DNA of 47,731 nt from Cyanobacteria bacterium OH_CBB_238 (GTDB taxonomy: Bacteria; Cyanobacteriota; Vampirovibrionia; Gastranaerophilales; Gastranaerophilaceae): the NCBI GenBank assembly GCA_023409995.1, contig JAEYQN010000130.1, positions 1-47,731 on the forward strand. Direction: 5' to 3'. Position numbers and translations under genes: made by a program. Positions 38,786-47,268 of this stretch are shown here, in pieces (position 1 is the first letter of the stretch; every line of letters begins with the position of its first letter). The notes under the pieces were generated by a model. The model made no database searches and was not told the DNA's origin. It saw only the letters and a list, made by a program, of their open reading frames with translations.

Positions 38786-39673
38786 ATGAATAAGTTAACA
38801 CAAGCAGAACTTAATAAGTATAAAAATATTATTGAAACACATCTAGATAAATATATTCCAACAGACTATCCAAATAGCATTTTTGAATCCATGAGATATT
38901 CTGTTCTAGCTGGCGGAAAAAGATTAAGACCAATTATGACACTTGAAACAGCTAGGCTTATTTCGGGAAAATATGAAGAAGCAATTCCTACAGCCTGTGC
39001 GGTAGAAATGCTACATACACAAAGCCTAATCCATGATGATCTTCCTTGTATGGACAATGATGATTACAGAAGAGGCAAGTTAACTAATCACAAAGTATAT
39101 GGTGAAGCCATTGCTACTCTTGCTGGAGATGCACTTCTAAGTTATGCGCCAAAAATAATAACAACCTATACACCAAAAGAAATATCTACTGAAAACATTC
39201 TTAAAGTTTTAAATGAATTTTTTACAGCTGCTGGAGTTTACGGAATAATTGGTGGCCAAGTTGTAGATATAGAATCTGAAAAAAAGAAAATTGACGACAA
39301 AACATTGGATTATATACACGAATACAAAACAGCAAAACTATTCACTTTTGCAATGAAAGCTGGTGCAATTATAGCAAATGCAGACGAAAAGCAACTTGCA
39401 GATATTACAAAGTTCTCTCAATTGTTTGGACATGCTTTTCAGATATATGACGACATTTTAGATGAAATAGCAACAATCGATGAACTAGGAAAGACTCCCG
39501 GAAAAGACTTAGCTGTAGCAAAAGCAACATATACATCTATGTATGGGCTAAAAAAAGCGAAAGAAGACACTATATATCTTTGCCAACAAGCTTGTGATAT
39601 ACTCAAGAAGAATAATTTTAACTCTCCAATTTTGGAAGGAATAATCTCAGACATAGTTGAAAGGATATATTAA
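38786..39673 (+). CDS. Polyprenyl (geranylgeranyl/farnesyl) diphosphate synthase
   Basis: The 295-residue short-chain isoprenyl diphosphate synthase has the first Asp-rich motif HDDLPCMDNDDYRRG, GGKRLRP early on, GGQVVDIESE and the second Asp-rich motif YDDILDEIA. The segment HTQSLIHDDLPCMDNDD...TNHKVYGE resembles cyanobacterial and plastid GGPP synthases (CrtE), and the residues before the first motif (Thr, Gln) are small to medium, compatible with C15-C20 products. Chain length is an inference. It is the second gene of the rsgA operon; it starts at the base after the rsgA stop and ends one base into the DUF212 gene. Confidence 0.92.
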   Translation: MNKLTQAELNKYKNIIETHLDKYIPTDYPNSIFESMRYSVLAGGKRLRPIMTLETARLISGKYEEAIPTACAVEMLHTQSLIHDDLPCMDNDDYRRGKLTNHKVYGEAIATLAGDALLSYAPKIITTYTPKEISTENILKVLNEFFTAAGVYGIIGGQVVDIESEKKKIDDKTLDYIHEYKTAKLFTFAMKAGAIIANADEKQLADITKFSQLFGHAFQIYDDILDEIATIDELGKTPGKDLAVAKATYTSMYGLKKAKEDTIYLCQQACDILKKNNFNSPILEGIISDIVERIY

Positions 39674-40125
39674 TGTTTGAACATCCAAGTGTGCAAATAC
39701 TTTTTACAGGAGTAGAATCAGCAATGATTGCACAAATTTTAAAATTTGCAGGATACTTGCTGGTAAAAAGAAAAGTCAATTTCCAATTGTTAGTAACAAC
39801 TGGCGGAATGCCAAGTTCTCATAGTGCTGGAATAGTTGGGTTGTCGACAATGGTTGGATTTATGAAAGGTTTTAGCTCAGTAGAATTTGCAGTTGCAACA
39901 GGCTACGCTCTCGTTGTTATGTATGATGCAGCCGGATTAAGAAGAGCTGCAGGGAAAATGGCTACATCATTAAATAAAATAATGGATGACTTTTATGCTC
40001 ATAAGCCATCGGATCCTCGAGAAAGACTAAAAGAACTACTAGGCCACACTCCGGTAGAAGTATTCTTTGGTGCTCTATTAGGAATAGCCATAGCATACGC
40101 AAACTACTTTTATATTTTCAACTAA
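39673..40125 (+). CDS. DUF212/divergent PAP2-family membrane protein
   Basis: The 150-residue protein has GGMPSSHSAGIVGLS and YDAAGLRRAAGKMA with three to four hydrophobic helices, and LKELLGHTPVEVFFGALLGI near the C-terminus. These are the marks of the YuiD/DUF212 family, common in cyanobacteria, plants and Firmicutes. The phosphatase-like P-S-S-H motif suggests action on a lipid phosphate, possibly an isoprenoid diphosphate, which its one-base overlap with a polyprenyl synthase supports. This remains inference. Confidence 0.9.
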   Translation: MFEHPSVQILFTGVESAMIAQILKFAGYLLVKRKVNFQLLVTTGGMPSSHSAGIVGLSTMVGFMKGFSSVEFAVATGYALVVMYDAAGLRRAAGKMATSLNKIMDDFYAHKPSDPRERLKELLGHTPVEVFFGALLGIAIAYANYFYIFN

Positions 40126-40159
40126 ACTGACAAATAACAACAATTAGGTTTTTTTACAT

Positions 40160-41851
40160 ATGGATAATTTTAAAATTTTAAATAATTTAGAAGATCCAAT
40201 TCTAGTAATAGATCAAAAGAGTCAAATATTGTTTTCAAATATTGCTTTCAAAAGACAGTTTGGAAGCATTTCTAATATTGCAAAAATCAAAAACAAATTT
40301 AACTTTGTAGATATTTGTGTACTAAACCCTGAGGAACTTTCAACAACTACCCCAATTAACTTATTATTAACGTCAAGCGAAAACTTCTATGCTCACACTT
40401 CTTTTCAAAAAACAAAAGAAGAATACCTATATTTCAACATATCTGCAGTTATAAAAAACTCATTTAAAATAATTGCATTTAAAGATGTTACAGCCGAATC
40501 ACGCTATCAAAAAATGCTGGCTGAATTAGAGCTTACAAACAAAAAAATAACTTCTTTAGAAAAAGAAAATAAAAAGTTTGAGCAATTAAAAGAGAAAGCC
40601 CAAGACCAAGCAATCAAAATGTCTCTACTAAACAGAGTCTCAACAATAATGAGAAACTCAAAAGACATAAATTCAATAATAAAATTAACAATAGAAGAGG
40701 TTCACCAACTGGTAGGAGCCTATAAAACATACTATGCTATTAAAACAGGTAGTTTCTTTAAGATCCAAAGTATAACTCCAAATAATCACAAAAATCACAT
40801 AGCTACAAATATATACTTTGAAGAAGAGACTCTTACCCAAATAAAAAACAAAGAGATTTGCTTAGCTACATGCATAAAAGAACATAAAGATGCTCCGTGT
40901 ACGTTGAGCAAGAATACTAAGAGAATAATAATTCCAATTTTTCACAAAGCAAAGCTTCTTGGACTAATTGTAACACTTACCACGCAAAAAGGCATATTAA
41001 AGGATAATATAGATATTCTTGAATCAATCTCAACGCAGCTATCAAGTGCGATTATACAAACATCTTTATTTGAACAAATAAATAAGAAAAACGCAAAATT
41101 ACAAAAAACCATAACCGAGTTAAATGAAACACAACTCCACTTAATTAACTCTGAAAAAATGGCATCCGTAGGACAATTAGTTGCAGGAGTAGCACATGAA
41201 ATAAATACACCACTAGCATCAATAAATTCAAATAACGAAATATCTAAAAAATTAATAAATAAAACTGAAATTCTAACCGAAAAACAAATGCATACTTTAA
41301 AGAGTTTAAATGCCATTGATAATGAAGCAATAAAAAGAATAAACAATATAGTAAAATCATTGAAAAAATTTGTAAGACTTGACGAAGCTGAACTGCAAGA
41401 AACTGACATAAACAATGAAATTGATTTAACATTACAATTAATCACGCACGAAATAAAAAATAAGATCACATTAATAAAAAACTATGGAAAGCTACCGCCG
41501 ATAAATTGTTATGTTAATTTATTGAACCAAGTTTTTATGAACATATTAATAAATGCCTGCCAAAGCATAGGGGAAAAAGGCACATCTGGAGTAATCACAA
41601 TTACAACAAGTTATGAAGATGAACAACTAATTGTTTCAATAAAAGACTCGGGAGTAGGAATGAGCAAAAAAGTTCAATCACAAATCTTCCACACTGGATT
41701 TACCACAAAAAAACCAGGGATTGGAACCGGTCTTGGGTTAGCAATTTCAAATAAAATAATACAAAAGCATAAAGGAACCATAAATTTTAGCTCTGTTCCT
41801 CTAGAAGGTAGCGAGTTTATAATCAGAATACCTTCTCAAAAAAATGCTTAG
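40160..41851 (+). CDS. PAS/GAF sensor histidine kinase
   Basis: The 563 residues show a PAS-like N-terminal domain (about 1-115), a coiled linker (about 125-155), a GAF-like domain (about 160-310, with Cys in EICLATCIKEHKDAPC), a second coiled stretch, the phospho-acceptor segment GQLVAGVAHEINTPLASI (His near 346) and the ATP domain with NQVFMNILINACQS, KDSGVGM, GFTTKKPGIGTGLGLAI. No transmembrane helix is seen, so it is probably cytosolic. No response regulator gene is adjacent, so its partner is unknown. AGG precedes the ATG weakly. Confidence 0.88.
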   Translation: MDNFKILNNLEDPILVIDQKSQILFSNIAFKRQFGSISNIAKIKNKFNFVDICVLNPEELSTTTPINLLLTSSENFYAHTSFQKTKEEYLYFNISAVIKNSFKIIAFKDVTAESRYQKMLAELELTNKKITSLEKENKKFEQLKEKAQDQAIKMSLLNRVSTIMRNSKDINSIIKLTIEEVHQLVGAYKTYYAIKTGSFFKIQSITPNNHKNHIATNIYFEEETLTQIKNKEICLATCIKEHKDAPCTLSKNTKRIIIPIFHKAKLLGLIVTLTTQKGILKDNIDILESISTQLSSAIIQTSLFEQINKKNAKLQKTITELNETQLHLINSEKMASVGQLVAGVAHEINTPLASINSNNEISKKLINKTEILTEKQMHTLKSLNAIDNEAIKRINNIVKSLKKFVRLDEAELQETDINNEIDLTLQLITHEIKNKITLIKNYGKLPPINCYVNLLNQVFMNILINACQSIGEKGTSGVITITTSYEDEQLIVSIKDSGVGMSKKVQSQIFHTGFTTKKPGIGTGLGLAISNKIIQKHKGTINFSSVPLEGSEFIIRIPSQKNA

Positions 41852-41894
41852 TAGACATATTTATATTATAATTTCTTGTGAGAGGGAATAATAT

Positions 41895-43118
41895 ATGAGC
41901 ATTAAAGCACAAAAAGGTACAAAAGACATTCTGCCTGGCGAAATAGCAAACTGGCACAAAATCGAAGATTCAGCAAATAAAATATTTACAAACGCAAATT
42001 TTAAAGAAATTAGAACTCCTATTTTTGAGGCAACCGAACTATTCGAAAGAGGAGTGGGTGATACTACAGATATTGTAAATAAAGAAATGTATACCTTTAC
42101 TAAAAGTGACCGTTCTTTAACATTAAGACCCGAAAATACTGCTGGAGTCGTTAGAGCATATATGGAACACGGAATGCACAGAGAAAGTCCTCCGGTAAAA
42201 CTTTGGTATAAAGGTCCAATGTTCAGATATGAAAGACCCCAAGCAGGTAGACAACGTCAATTTCACCAAATTGGTCTTGAAATGTTCGGCGTTCAAGATT
42301 CATCTGCCGATGCAGAATGTATCGCATTAGCAACCGAATTTTTAAATAGTTTAGGACTAAATGACTTAGTTGTTGAAATAAATTCTTTAGGCTGTAATGT
42401 TTGCAGAACAGAATATAAAGAACGTTTAAAAGCAAGTATGGCTCCTTACATAGATGAAATGTGTGCTGATTGCAAATCAAGATATGACAAAAACCCACTA
42501 AGAATTTTGGATTGCAAAGATCCACATTGTATAGAGTTAATGACCCAAAATAACCTTCAAACAGAAGTCTCAAAGATAAACCTTTGTGATGAATGTGCAC
42601 CTCACTATGCAAACTTAAAACAACATTTAAATAAGTTAAATATAAAATATGTTGAAAATAATTTCTTAGTAAGAGGCCTTGATTATTATACAAAAACAGT
42701 TTTTGAAATTAAATCCAACAATCTTGGTTCTCAAAATGCCGTATGTGGTGGTGGTAGATATGACGGGCTAGTGGAGACACTGGGTGGCCCTCATACTCCA
42801 GCTGTAGGCTGGGCGATGGGAGTGGAAAGACTAAACACATTAATAGAAAAAGCCGAATACACAAAGCTAGACTTTTTCGTTGTATCTAATAATATATCAG
42901 AAGCACTAAACCTGACTCATAGACTAAGGGCAAATGGATATAGTGTCGATTTTGATTATTCGTCACGAAAATTCGCAAAACAATTAGAAAAAGCTTCAAA
43001 ACTTGCAAAAAAAGCAATTATTTTGGGCGAAAATGAGATCCAAACAAATATCTTAACAATAAAGGATCTATCAACGTTTGAACAAACAAAAATTGATCAA
43101 ACTGAATTACTAAAATAA
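41895..43118 (+). CDS. hisS: Histidyl-tRNA synthetase
   Basis: The 407-residue class II synthetase has KGTKDILPGE, ELFERGVGDTTDIVNKEMY, motif 2 (MFRYERPQAGRQRQFHQIGLE), LVRGLDYYTKTVFE as His A and GGRYDGLVETLGG as His B region, and VGWAMGVERL. Its C-terminal anticodon domain has the usual alpha/beta pattern. GAGAGGGA lies 8-10 bases before the ATG. It ends the rsgA-to-hisS plus-strand run. Confidence 0.97.
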   Translation: MSIKAQKGTKDILPGEIANWHKIEDSANKIFTNANFKEIRTPIFEATELFERGVGDTTDIVNKEMYTFTKSDRSLTLRPENTAGVVRAYMEHGMHRESPPVKLWYKGPMFRYERPQAGRQRQFHQIGLEMFGVQDSSADAECIALATEFLNSLGLNDLVVEINSLGCNVCRTEYKERLKASMAPYIDEMCADCKSRYDKNPLRILDCKDPHCIELMTQNNLQTEVSKINLCDECAPHYANLKQHLNKLNIKYVENNFLVRGLDYYTKTVFEIKSNNLGSQNAVCGGGRYDGLVETLGGPHTPAVGWAMGVERLNTLIEKAEYTKLDFFVVSNNISEALNLTHRLRANGYSVDFDYSSRKFAKQLEKASKLAKKAIILGENEIQTNILTIKDLSTFEQTKIDQTELLK

Positions 43119-43142
43119 AAGCGGGAAAACCCCGCTTTTATT
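43114..43142. terminator. Bidirectional terminator after hisS
   Basis: AATAAAAGCGGG (43114-43125) pairs over 12 bp with CCCGCTTTTATT (43131-43142) around AAAAC, with T-rich flanks on both strands. It separates hisS and the convergent 151-aa gene. Confidence 0.88.
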
Positions 43143-43158
43143 GTTTAAAATTAACGGA

Positions 43159-43614
43159 CTATATCACTTTCATAGAATCAGCATTTGTATTGTTTGACTC
43201 TATCATTGCAACCTCTGAAGCAATTAATTTAAATTGTTTAGGTGCTAAGCCTATTTCCTTTATTTGCTCCAAAAGTTGTTTTGTTTGTATATATTTCAGA
43301 TAGTCTTCTTTAGTAAAGGGTAGTGGCTCTTTTTCAGAAAACGACGTTTTGATTTGATTAGTCCAATTAACCCCATTAAAATCAGGATCACTATCCCCCG
43401 ACTTTAATTCTGTTTCTAATTTAAGAGTATCTTCGAGTTTATCATCCTTAAATCTATGGTAAGTGTATGAATTATACAAAGAATCAACCATAAAACAACT
43501 ATCATGATCAGACGATGACGATTCAAACAAAAGGCCTTTAAAAGATTGCTGAAAATTTGTTTTCAACAACGTCTTTCTATTAATGTTCTGAGTAACAACA
43601 TTAGTAACTTTCAT
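43159..43614 (-). CDS. Unrecognised 151-residue protein downstream of glycogen synthase
   Basis: AGGAGT lies 7 bases before the ATG. The product starts MKVTNVVTQNINRKTLLKT and has a Ser/Asp-rich segment (ESSSSDHDSCF), acidic middle parts and a helical end (TKQLLEQIKEIGLAPKQFKLI). There is no signal peptide, membrane helix or known motif. It follows the glycogen synthase gene by 38 bases on the same strand, so it may be co-transcribed and functionally tied to it; nothing in the sequence shows how. Confidence 0.7.
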   Translation of the reverse strand: MKVTNVVTQNINRKTLLKTNFQQSFKGLLFESSSSDHDSCFMVDSLYNSYTYHRFKDDKLEDTLKLETELKSGDSDPDFNGVNWTNQIKTSFSEKEPLPFTKEDYLKYIQTKQLLEQIKEIGLAPKQFKLIASEVAMIESNNTNADSMKVI

Positions 43615-43652
43615 AAGATTAACTCCTTTTTATTAATTTTGTAAATGATATT

Positions 43653-46229
43653 CTATGCTACTTTACCTGTAGTCATTAACTCTTCATATTGAGCTAATGC
43701 GCCATTTGGAACATTCCAACTAAAGTCACGTTTCATTGCATTTATTGACATTTGTTTGATTTTTTCAGGGTCAGTATAGAATGTATCTAATGCGTTTTTA
43801 ACAGCCACTGCAAACGCGTCTATGTTGTCTTTTGGAGCTACCAAGCCAGACTTACCATTGTCATAAATTAACTGACCATCGTTATATCCATAGAATACAT
43901 CTGTCAAGAATCCATCTTCACCATTTTTAATTGTATCTTTTAATCCACCAGTTGAAGTTGCGATAGGCAAGCTTCCTTTAGGCATACATTCCATTTGGGT
44001 CAAACCACAAGGCTCCCATTTGCTTGGAATCAAGAAGAAGTCAGAAGCCACACCCAGAGCATCTCTTAGGCCAGAGCTAAAGCCATCAAAAATAAAGATT
44101 CTTTTTGCTGCCTCTTCATCTATTTTTGCTATATCATCTTTGAATTTCTGTAATTTTTTGATTTCAGCTGGGTCGTCACCACTACCAAGAAGGGCAATGA
44201 TTGGCTTCTCATCTCCAGGCTTCAAATTCTTAATTACTTTTGTCATACTATCAACAAGGTAATCATAACCTTTTTGCTCAACAAATCTTCCCACATTTGC
44301 AATAAATGGAACTTTTGCTGAATCAATATCCGCAGGTAATTCACAGTTTTCAGGCTTATACAATTTAGGAGGATTTTTATCAGTAGTCACTCCTTCTCCG
44401 TTTTGAGCTTTTTGCGCCATCACAGAAAGCTGCTTAATCATCTTGGATTTATTTTCTTGTTTAATAGCATAACCCTCTTCGTTTTCAAGACCAGAATATG
44501 GCTCAAAAGGAACTTCAGGGTTCAACAACAAGTTAATTCCTCCAGTAAGCTCTCCGGTTTTTTGATCCGGCGTTCCATTCACCATAGCAGCACTTGGTGC
44601 AGATATAGCCTTAGTATAACCATTGATAATTCCTAACAATGTACCATGATCTTTTCTTGTGTTATTTAATGTCTGGGTTCCACATGCAAGATCATTGGCT
44701 TTACATAATTCTTCTGCGTAGTTATTGGATACTGCAACAACTCTATCAGCCAATGCCAAATCCGAGTACGCTTCATTGTAATTACCAACACCTTTTGAAA
44801 GAGGGAATCCTTCTTTATTGTATCCCTTGATATTTGAATTAATTAGGTCTGTATTATTTTCAAATAATGTTCTAAATATTTTATCTGCATTTTGCCAATC
44901 ATCCCCTTGGTATTGTGCATTATGTGTAATGTGAATAATTGGGGTGTTTTTAATATACTCATAAGTTTCATCAGACATGCCTTTTTGTTCATGAACGACA
45001 GGAGCATCATATCTCATTAAACTTGATACAGCACTTGCATGCCAATCATTTGCAATCATTACATTTGGAGCTTCAATTTCCTGTGCCTTGCCCTCTTTTG
45101 CATCTTTCATAAGTTGGTAAACAGCTTTTGACATAAATGCCATTCTTTCAGTTTCACCAACACCTTGATCATTTTTAACATAAGCTCCTGAGCATGCTGG
45201 ATTGTTATCTTTTCCTGGAGTTATTCCAAACATTTTGTCATTTCTTAGGAAAATATATTTTGTTCCATTTAAAGAACCTGTTAAAACATCAACCTCTTGG
45301 GTTTTAAGTTTTTTCTTCCCATCGTCATATACCTTAACTGGCATTGTTGAAACTTTGGTCAATTCAATTTGTTTTTTCTCTGCACCTGTATATAAGAACT
45401 TACCATCACCTAAGTCTTTTAAATCTGCAGATTTCTTTCCTTTACCTATATAAAGAGGCGTGACAATTGTCATAGATTTTGATTCATCACCTTTATGGGT
45501 TTTATTGAACTCATCCGGAAGCTGAACAGCAACCTCTGCCAAACCACCAACCTTCATGAACGTTTGAGTTTCTGCAGTTACCATCCAAGATTTTGGATTT
45601 TCTATTGTTGGCCAGCTATATTCGCCATTAATTCTTTTTGTAGCCTCTGACTCTAGAAGCTCCTCAGTTGCTTCAGATAATTCAGGAACTATTTTAGTTT
45701 CAACTTTATTTGATTCTTTAACTTTATTATTTGCAAACATTTTGCCATTATCTCTTAACTTTTCGACCAAAATACTGCCAGTTCCAAGACCGATTAATCC
45801 TGCAGTAATTTTTTCAAGATTTGTATTATTTGCTTTCGCCCATTTTTCCATAGGTTTTGCTATATCTATATTATCTACTGCTGATGAAATTTTTGTACCA
45901 ACTTCGCTCATTATGTCGTCTTTTGCTGCCTGAAGTGCTTTAGCAACAGATTTGTGATCAACAAAAATAGCAACTGGTGTAGCTACTAAAGCGGCAACTC
46001 CGCTATATTTGAGCACTGTATCCAAAAAAGAATTGTTTTTATTTGTTTCTGTTTGAGAGCTAGGAGTAAAAGTATCTTTTGAAATTGGTGCCGGTAACAC
46101 AGCGGCTTCTTGTGTTGGTTGAGCTTGAACAGCTGGTGCAGCAGCTATTGCCGGTTGAGTTGTTGTAGCTTGTTTAATAGTAGTATTAGCTTGTGGTTGT
46201 GCAATCAATTTCTCTAGATCTAAACTCAC
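43653..46229 (-). CDS. glgA: GT5 glycogen synthase with long N-terminal extension
   Basis: The enzyme adds glucose from ADP-glucose to alpha-1,4-glucan. Catalytic motifs are FMKVGGLAEVAVQLP (Lys near 226), ANDWHASAVSSL, ITHNAQYQG, LADRVVAVSNNYAEEL, NVGRFVEQKGYDYLV, PSKWEPCGLTQMECMPKG (Glu near 739) and ATSTGGL. Before them lies a 210-residue extension: an Ala/Pro/Thr/Gln-rich part (about 20-55), two hydrophobic segments (about 75-90 and 141-155) and charged helices, which could tether the enzyme to a membrane or particle. An insert of about 60-70 residues sits between the Rossmann domains (around 570-635). The start is GTG, 7 bases after AAGGAG. glgC and branching enzyme are not in the window. 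Confidence 0.9.
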   Translation of the reverse strand: MSLDLEKLIAQPQANTTIKQATTTQPAIAAAPAVQAQPTQEAAVLPAPISKDTFTPSSQTETNKNNSFLDTVLKYSGVAALVATPVAIFVDHKSVAKALQAAKDDIMSEVGTKISSAVDNIDIAKPMEKWAKANNTNLEKITAGLIGLGTGSILVEKLRDNGKMFANNKVKESNKVETKIVPELSEATEELLESEATKRINGEYSWPTIENPKSWMVTAETQTFMKVGGLAEVAVQLPDEFNKTHKGDESKSMTIVTPLYIGKGKKSADLKDLGDGKFLYTGAEKKQIELTKVSTMPVKVYDDGKKKLKTQEVDVLTGSLNGTKYIFLRNDKMFGITPGKDNNPACSGAYVKNDQGVGETERMAFMSKAVYQLMKDAKEGKAQEIEAPNVMIANDWHASAVSSLMRYDAPVVHEQKGMSDETYEYIKNTPIIHITHNAQYQGDDWQNADKIFRTLFENNTDLINSNIKGYNKEGFPLSKGVGNYNEAYSDLALADRVVAVSNNYAEELCKANDLACGTQTLNNTRKDHGTLLGIINGYTKAISAPSAAMVNGTPDQKTGELTGGINLLLNPEVPFEPYSGLENEEGYAIKQENKSKMIKQLSVMAQKAQNGEGVTTDKNPPKLYKPENCELPADIDSAKVPFIANVGRFVEQKGYDYLVDSMTKVIKNLKPGDEKPIIALLGSGDDPAEIKKLQKFKDDIAKIDEEAAKRIFIFDGFSSGLRDALGVASDFFLIPSKWEPCGLTQMECMPKGSLPIATSTGGLKDTIKNGEDGFLTDVFYGYNDGQLIYDNGKSGLVAPKDNIDAFAVAVKNALDTFYTDPEKIKQMSINAMKRDFSWNVPNGALAQYEELMTTGKVA

Positions 46230-46385
46230 GATATAACTCCTTATTTAACTTATGCAGAATACTTAACAATGATATAAAAAGCCTGAATATTTAATTTGCT
46301 AGCCTAACTGGACTAAATAAATAGACTCTCCTCAAAAGCAATATTACACAAGGATTTAAAGAAATAAAAGCATTTTAATATTCTG

Positions 46386-47258
46386 TTACAAAAGATTTTT
46401 AAGCAGGTTAACTGTCGGATTGGCTTTATTTAGTATATAAAAATGCACTCCGTCTACTCCAAAATTTGTTAATTTTTCAAGTTGATTAGAAGCAAAATCC
46501 ATGCCAATTTCTCTTATAGCAGAATTGTCATCTTTGTACTTATGCAACTCCATCAACAAACATTCAGGAATAGTAACCTTGCACAATTCAGACATTTTAA
46601 AAATCTGATGATAATTTGTAATTGGTAATATTCCAGGAATTACAGGAATATTTATCCCCAACTCTCTAACTTTATCAACATATTTGAAGTAATATTCGTT
46701 ATCAAAAAATAGTTGTGTATAAATTACATCTGCACCTTCATCAACTTTTTTCTTTAGATTTAATAAATCCACATCTAAACATTTAGACTCCACATGTCCT
46801 TCAGGATAACCAGCTACAGCAAGTGAAATATCTGTATTCTGTTTTATAAATTTAACTAGCTCATTTGCATATTTGAAATCAAGCACATTTAGTGAGTTAT
46901 CATCAGAAAGATCCCCCCTAAGAGCCAAAACATTATTTATTCCTATTGCTTTCAACTCCAGTAGATAGTCATTTATGAATTCATTTGTAGCATTTACACA
47001 AGTTAAGTGAGGCATAACCTCAACGTCAAAGTTCTTTTTTACAATCTTTGTTAAATCCAAAGAATTATTTCTAGTTGAGCCACCAGCACCATATGTTATA
47101 GAAATCAGCTTCGGCTCGAAACACATCAATCCATTTAATTCCTTTATAATCTTTTCCAAGTTTTCTGTAGAAGAATCTTTAGGGGGAAATATTTCAAATG
47201 AAATGATAGGCTTTTTGAGGCTCACTTTTTCCTTATTGTATATGTCTTTCAGTCTCAT
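46386..47258 (-). CDS. metF: Methylenetetrahydrofolate reductase
   Basis: MetF reduces 5,10-methylene-THF to 5-methyl-THF with FAD for methionine synthesis. The 290-residue product has ISFEIFPPKD, LISITYGAGGSTR, VMPHLTCVNAT, NVLALRGD, AGYPEGHVES, GADVIYTQLFFDN and IPVIPGILPI, all normal for the bacterial NADH form. GAGGAAAG precedes the ATG, directly after the Xer gene stop, so the two are probably co-transcribed. No metE or metH is nearby. Confidence 0.97.
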   Translation of the reverse strand: MRLKDIYNKEKVSLKKPIISFEIFPPKDSSTENLEKIIKELNGLMCFEPKLISITYGAGGSTRNNSLDLTKIVKKNFDVEVMPHLTCVNATNEFINDYLLELKAIGINNVLALRGDLSDDNSLNVLDFKYANELVKFIKQNTDISLAVAGYPEGHVESKCLDVDLLNLKKKVDEGADVIYTQLFFDNEYYFKYVDKVRELGINIPVIPGILPITNYHQIFKMSELCKVTIPECLLMELHKYKDDNSAIREIGMDFASNQLEKLTNFGVDGVHFYILNKANPTVNLLKNLL

Positions 47259-47268
47259 TTAGCTTTCC

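Noticed and set aside
40942..41469. 175-codon minus-strand ORF inside the histidine kinase
   Set aside because: It is antisense to a well supported gene with Ser/Cys/Phe-rich composition typical of an AT-rich shadow frame.
42223..42693. 156-codon minus-strand ORF inside hisS
   Set aside because: Antisense shadow of a conserved synthetase; product is Leu/His-rich without motifs.
46230..46385. Small gene or RNA between glgA and metF
   Set aside because: The 156 bases hold no start with a ribosome site and no stable hairpin; only leader and spacer are apparent.
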